From the NCBI GenBank assembly GCA_964348115.1, contig CAYGBY010000206.1, forward strand, positions 1 to 6,426: a stretch of DNA of 6,426 nt. Direction: 5' to 3'. Both the position numbers and the translations under genes were made by a program. This DNA comes from Azophilus sp964348115 (GTDB taxonomy: Bacteria; Pseudomonadota; Gammaproteobacteria; Pseudomonadales; Azotimanducaceae). Shown here one piece after another: positions 6,281-6,426 of the stretch (the first letter of the stretch is position 1; every line of letters starts with the position of its first letter). Below the pieces are notes generated by a model. The model saw only the letters and a list, made by a program, of their open reading frames with translations. It ran no database searches and was not told where the DNA came from.

Positions 6281-6329
6281 TGGCGCAACATGCGGCGATC
6301 GTTCAAGCGGCTTGGCGCAATATGCCGGC
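6281..6329. repeat. Pair of direct repeats upstream of the oxidoreductase
   Basis: tggcgcaa-c/t-atgc-ggc occurs at 6281-6296 and, with one extra C, at 6313-6329, a 32-base spacing of about three helical turns. This places both copies on the same DNA face, as paired operators often are. A binding role is inference and chance similarity is possible. Confidence 0.35.
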
Positions 6330-6332
6330 TAG

Positions 6333-6426
6333 GGAACCTCTGAACAAGTCCCGGAAGCCCAGAGGCGCCTAATCTCCGCCCGCAAACAGCGGGGCGCTGG
6401 GCGAACGCGACTTGTTCAGAGGTTCC
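6333..6426 (+). mobile_element. 94-base MITE-like element with perfect 18-base inverted ends
   Basis: The element begins GGAACCTCTGAACAAGTC (6333-6350) and ends GACTTGTTCAGAGGTTCC (6409-6426); the two tips are perfect reverse complements. The 58-base interior cannot encode a transposase. CTAG (6329-6332) directly precedes it and fits the YTAR target duplication of IS5-subgroup elements; the matching copy would start at 6427, outside the window. Its first 40 bases equal the other element end (16-55) in inverted orientation apart from one base, then the two diverge at 6373. That suggests an internal deletion derivative of a larger IS, with the junction near 6372/6373. The element would depend on a transposase supplied elsewhere. 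Confidence 0.7.

Larger units (their letters stand above)
6193..6332. other. Upstream region of the oxidoreductase gene
   Basis: 140 bases between the oxidoreductase start and the right-hand mobile element. It holds a candidate promoter (6210-6238) and a near-repeat of tggcgcaacatgcggc (6281-6296) as tggcgcaatatgccggc (6313-6329), 32 bases on. No gene was recognised. Confidence 0.5.

Noticed and set aside
5266..6372. A 368-codon plus-strand open frame opposite the oxidoreductase
   Set aside because: It is antisense to a clear MDR enzyme and runs into the mobile element; no ribosome site or domain was seen.

Overview
The window reads as 6.4 kb of a high-GC Gram-negative bacterium. The outer-membrane receptor requires an outer membrane, and the IS5-type repeat ends and the gene families suit a Gamma- or Alphaproteobacterium. 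The genus cannot be read from the sequence. No RNA gene or CRISPR array was seen.

Layout. Positions 1-55 are the end of a mobile element whose body lies to the left of the window. A TetR-family regulator follows on the minus strand (162-821). A 329-base divergent control region (822-1150) carries repeated motifs. A TonB-dependent outer-membrane receptor is on the plus strand (1151-3595). A 73-base convergent gap contains an almost pure purine tract. A cytochrome P450 on the minus strand (3669-4922) starts at TTG. A 250-base gap with inverted repeats separates it from a zinc-independent medium-chain NADP-dependent oxidoreductase, also on the minus strand (5173-6192). The window ends in a complete 94-base element with perfect 18-base terminal inverted repeats (6333-6426). 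Its first 40 bases match the left-hand element end (16-55) in inverted orientation with one mismatch.

How the genes may work together (inference). The regulator probably controls the divergent receptor. The receptor would import a ligand too large or too hydrophobic for porins. The P450 would hydroxylate a lipophilic substrate, and the oxidoreductase would reduce an enone or enal double bond. This resembles an accessory uptake-and-catabolism cassette for a lipophilic compound such as a steroid, terpenoid or aromatic; the substrate is not determined. No ferredoxin or ferredoxin reductase for the P450 is present.

The main unusual point is the framing. The four-gene block sits between inward-facing copies of one IS5-like terminus, one of them inside a tiny non-autonomous element, and both junctions carry a YTAR tetranucleotide. 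The window may also be a whole contig that stops in repeats at both ends, so the outer sides of both elements are not visible.
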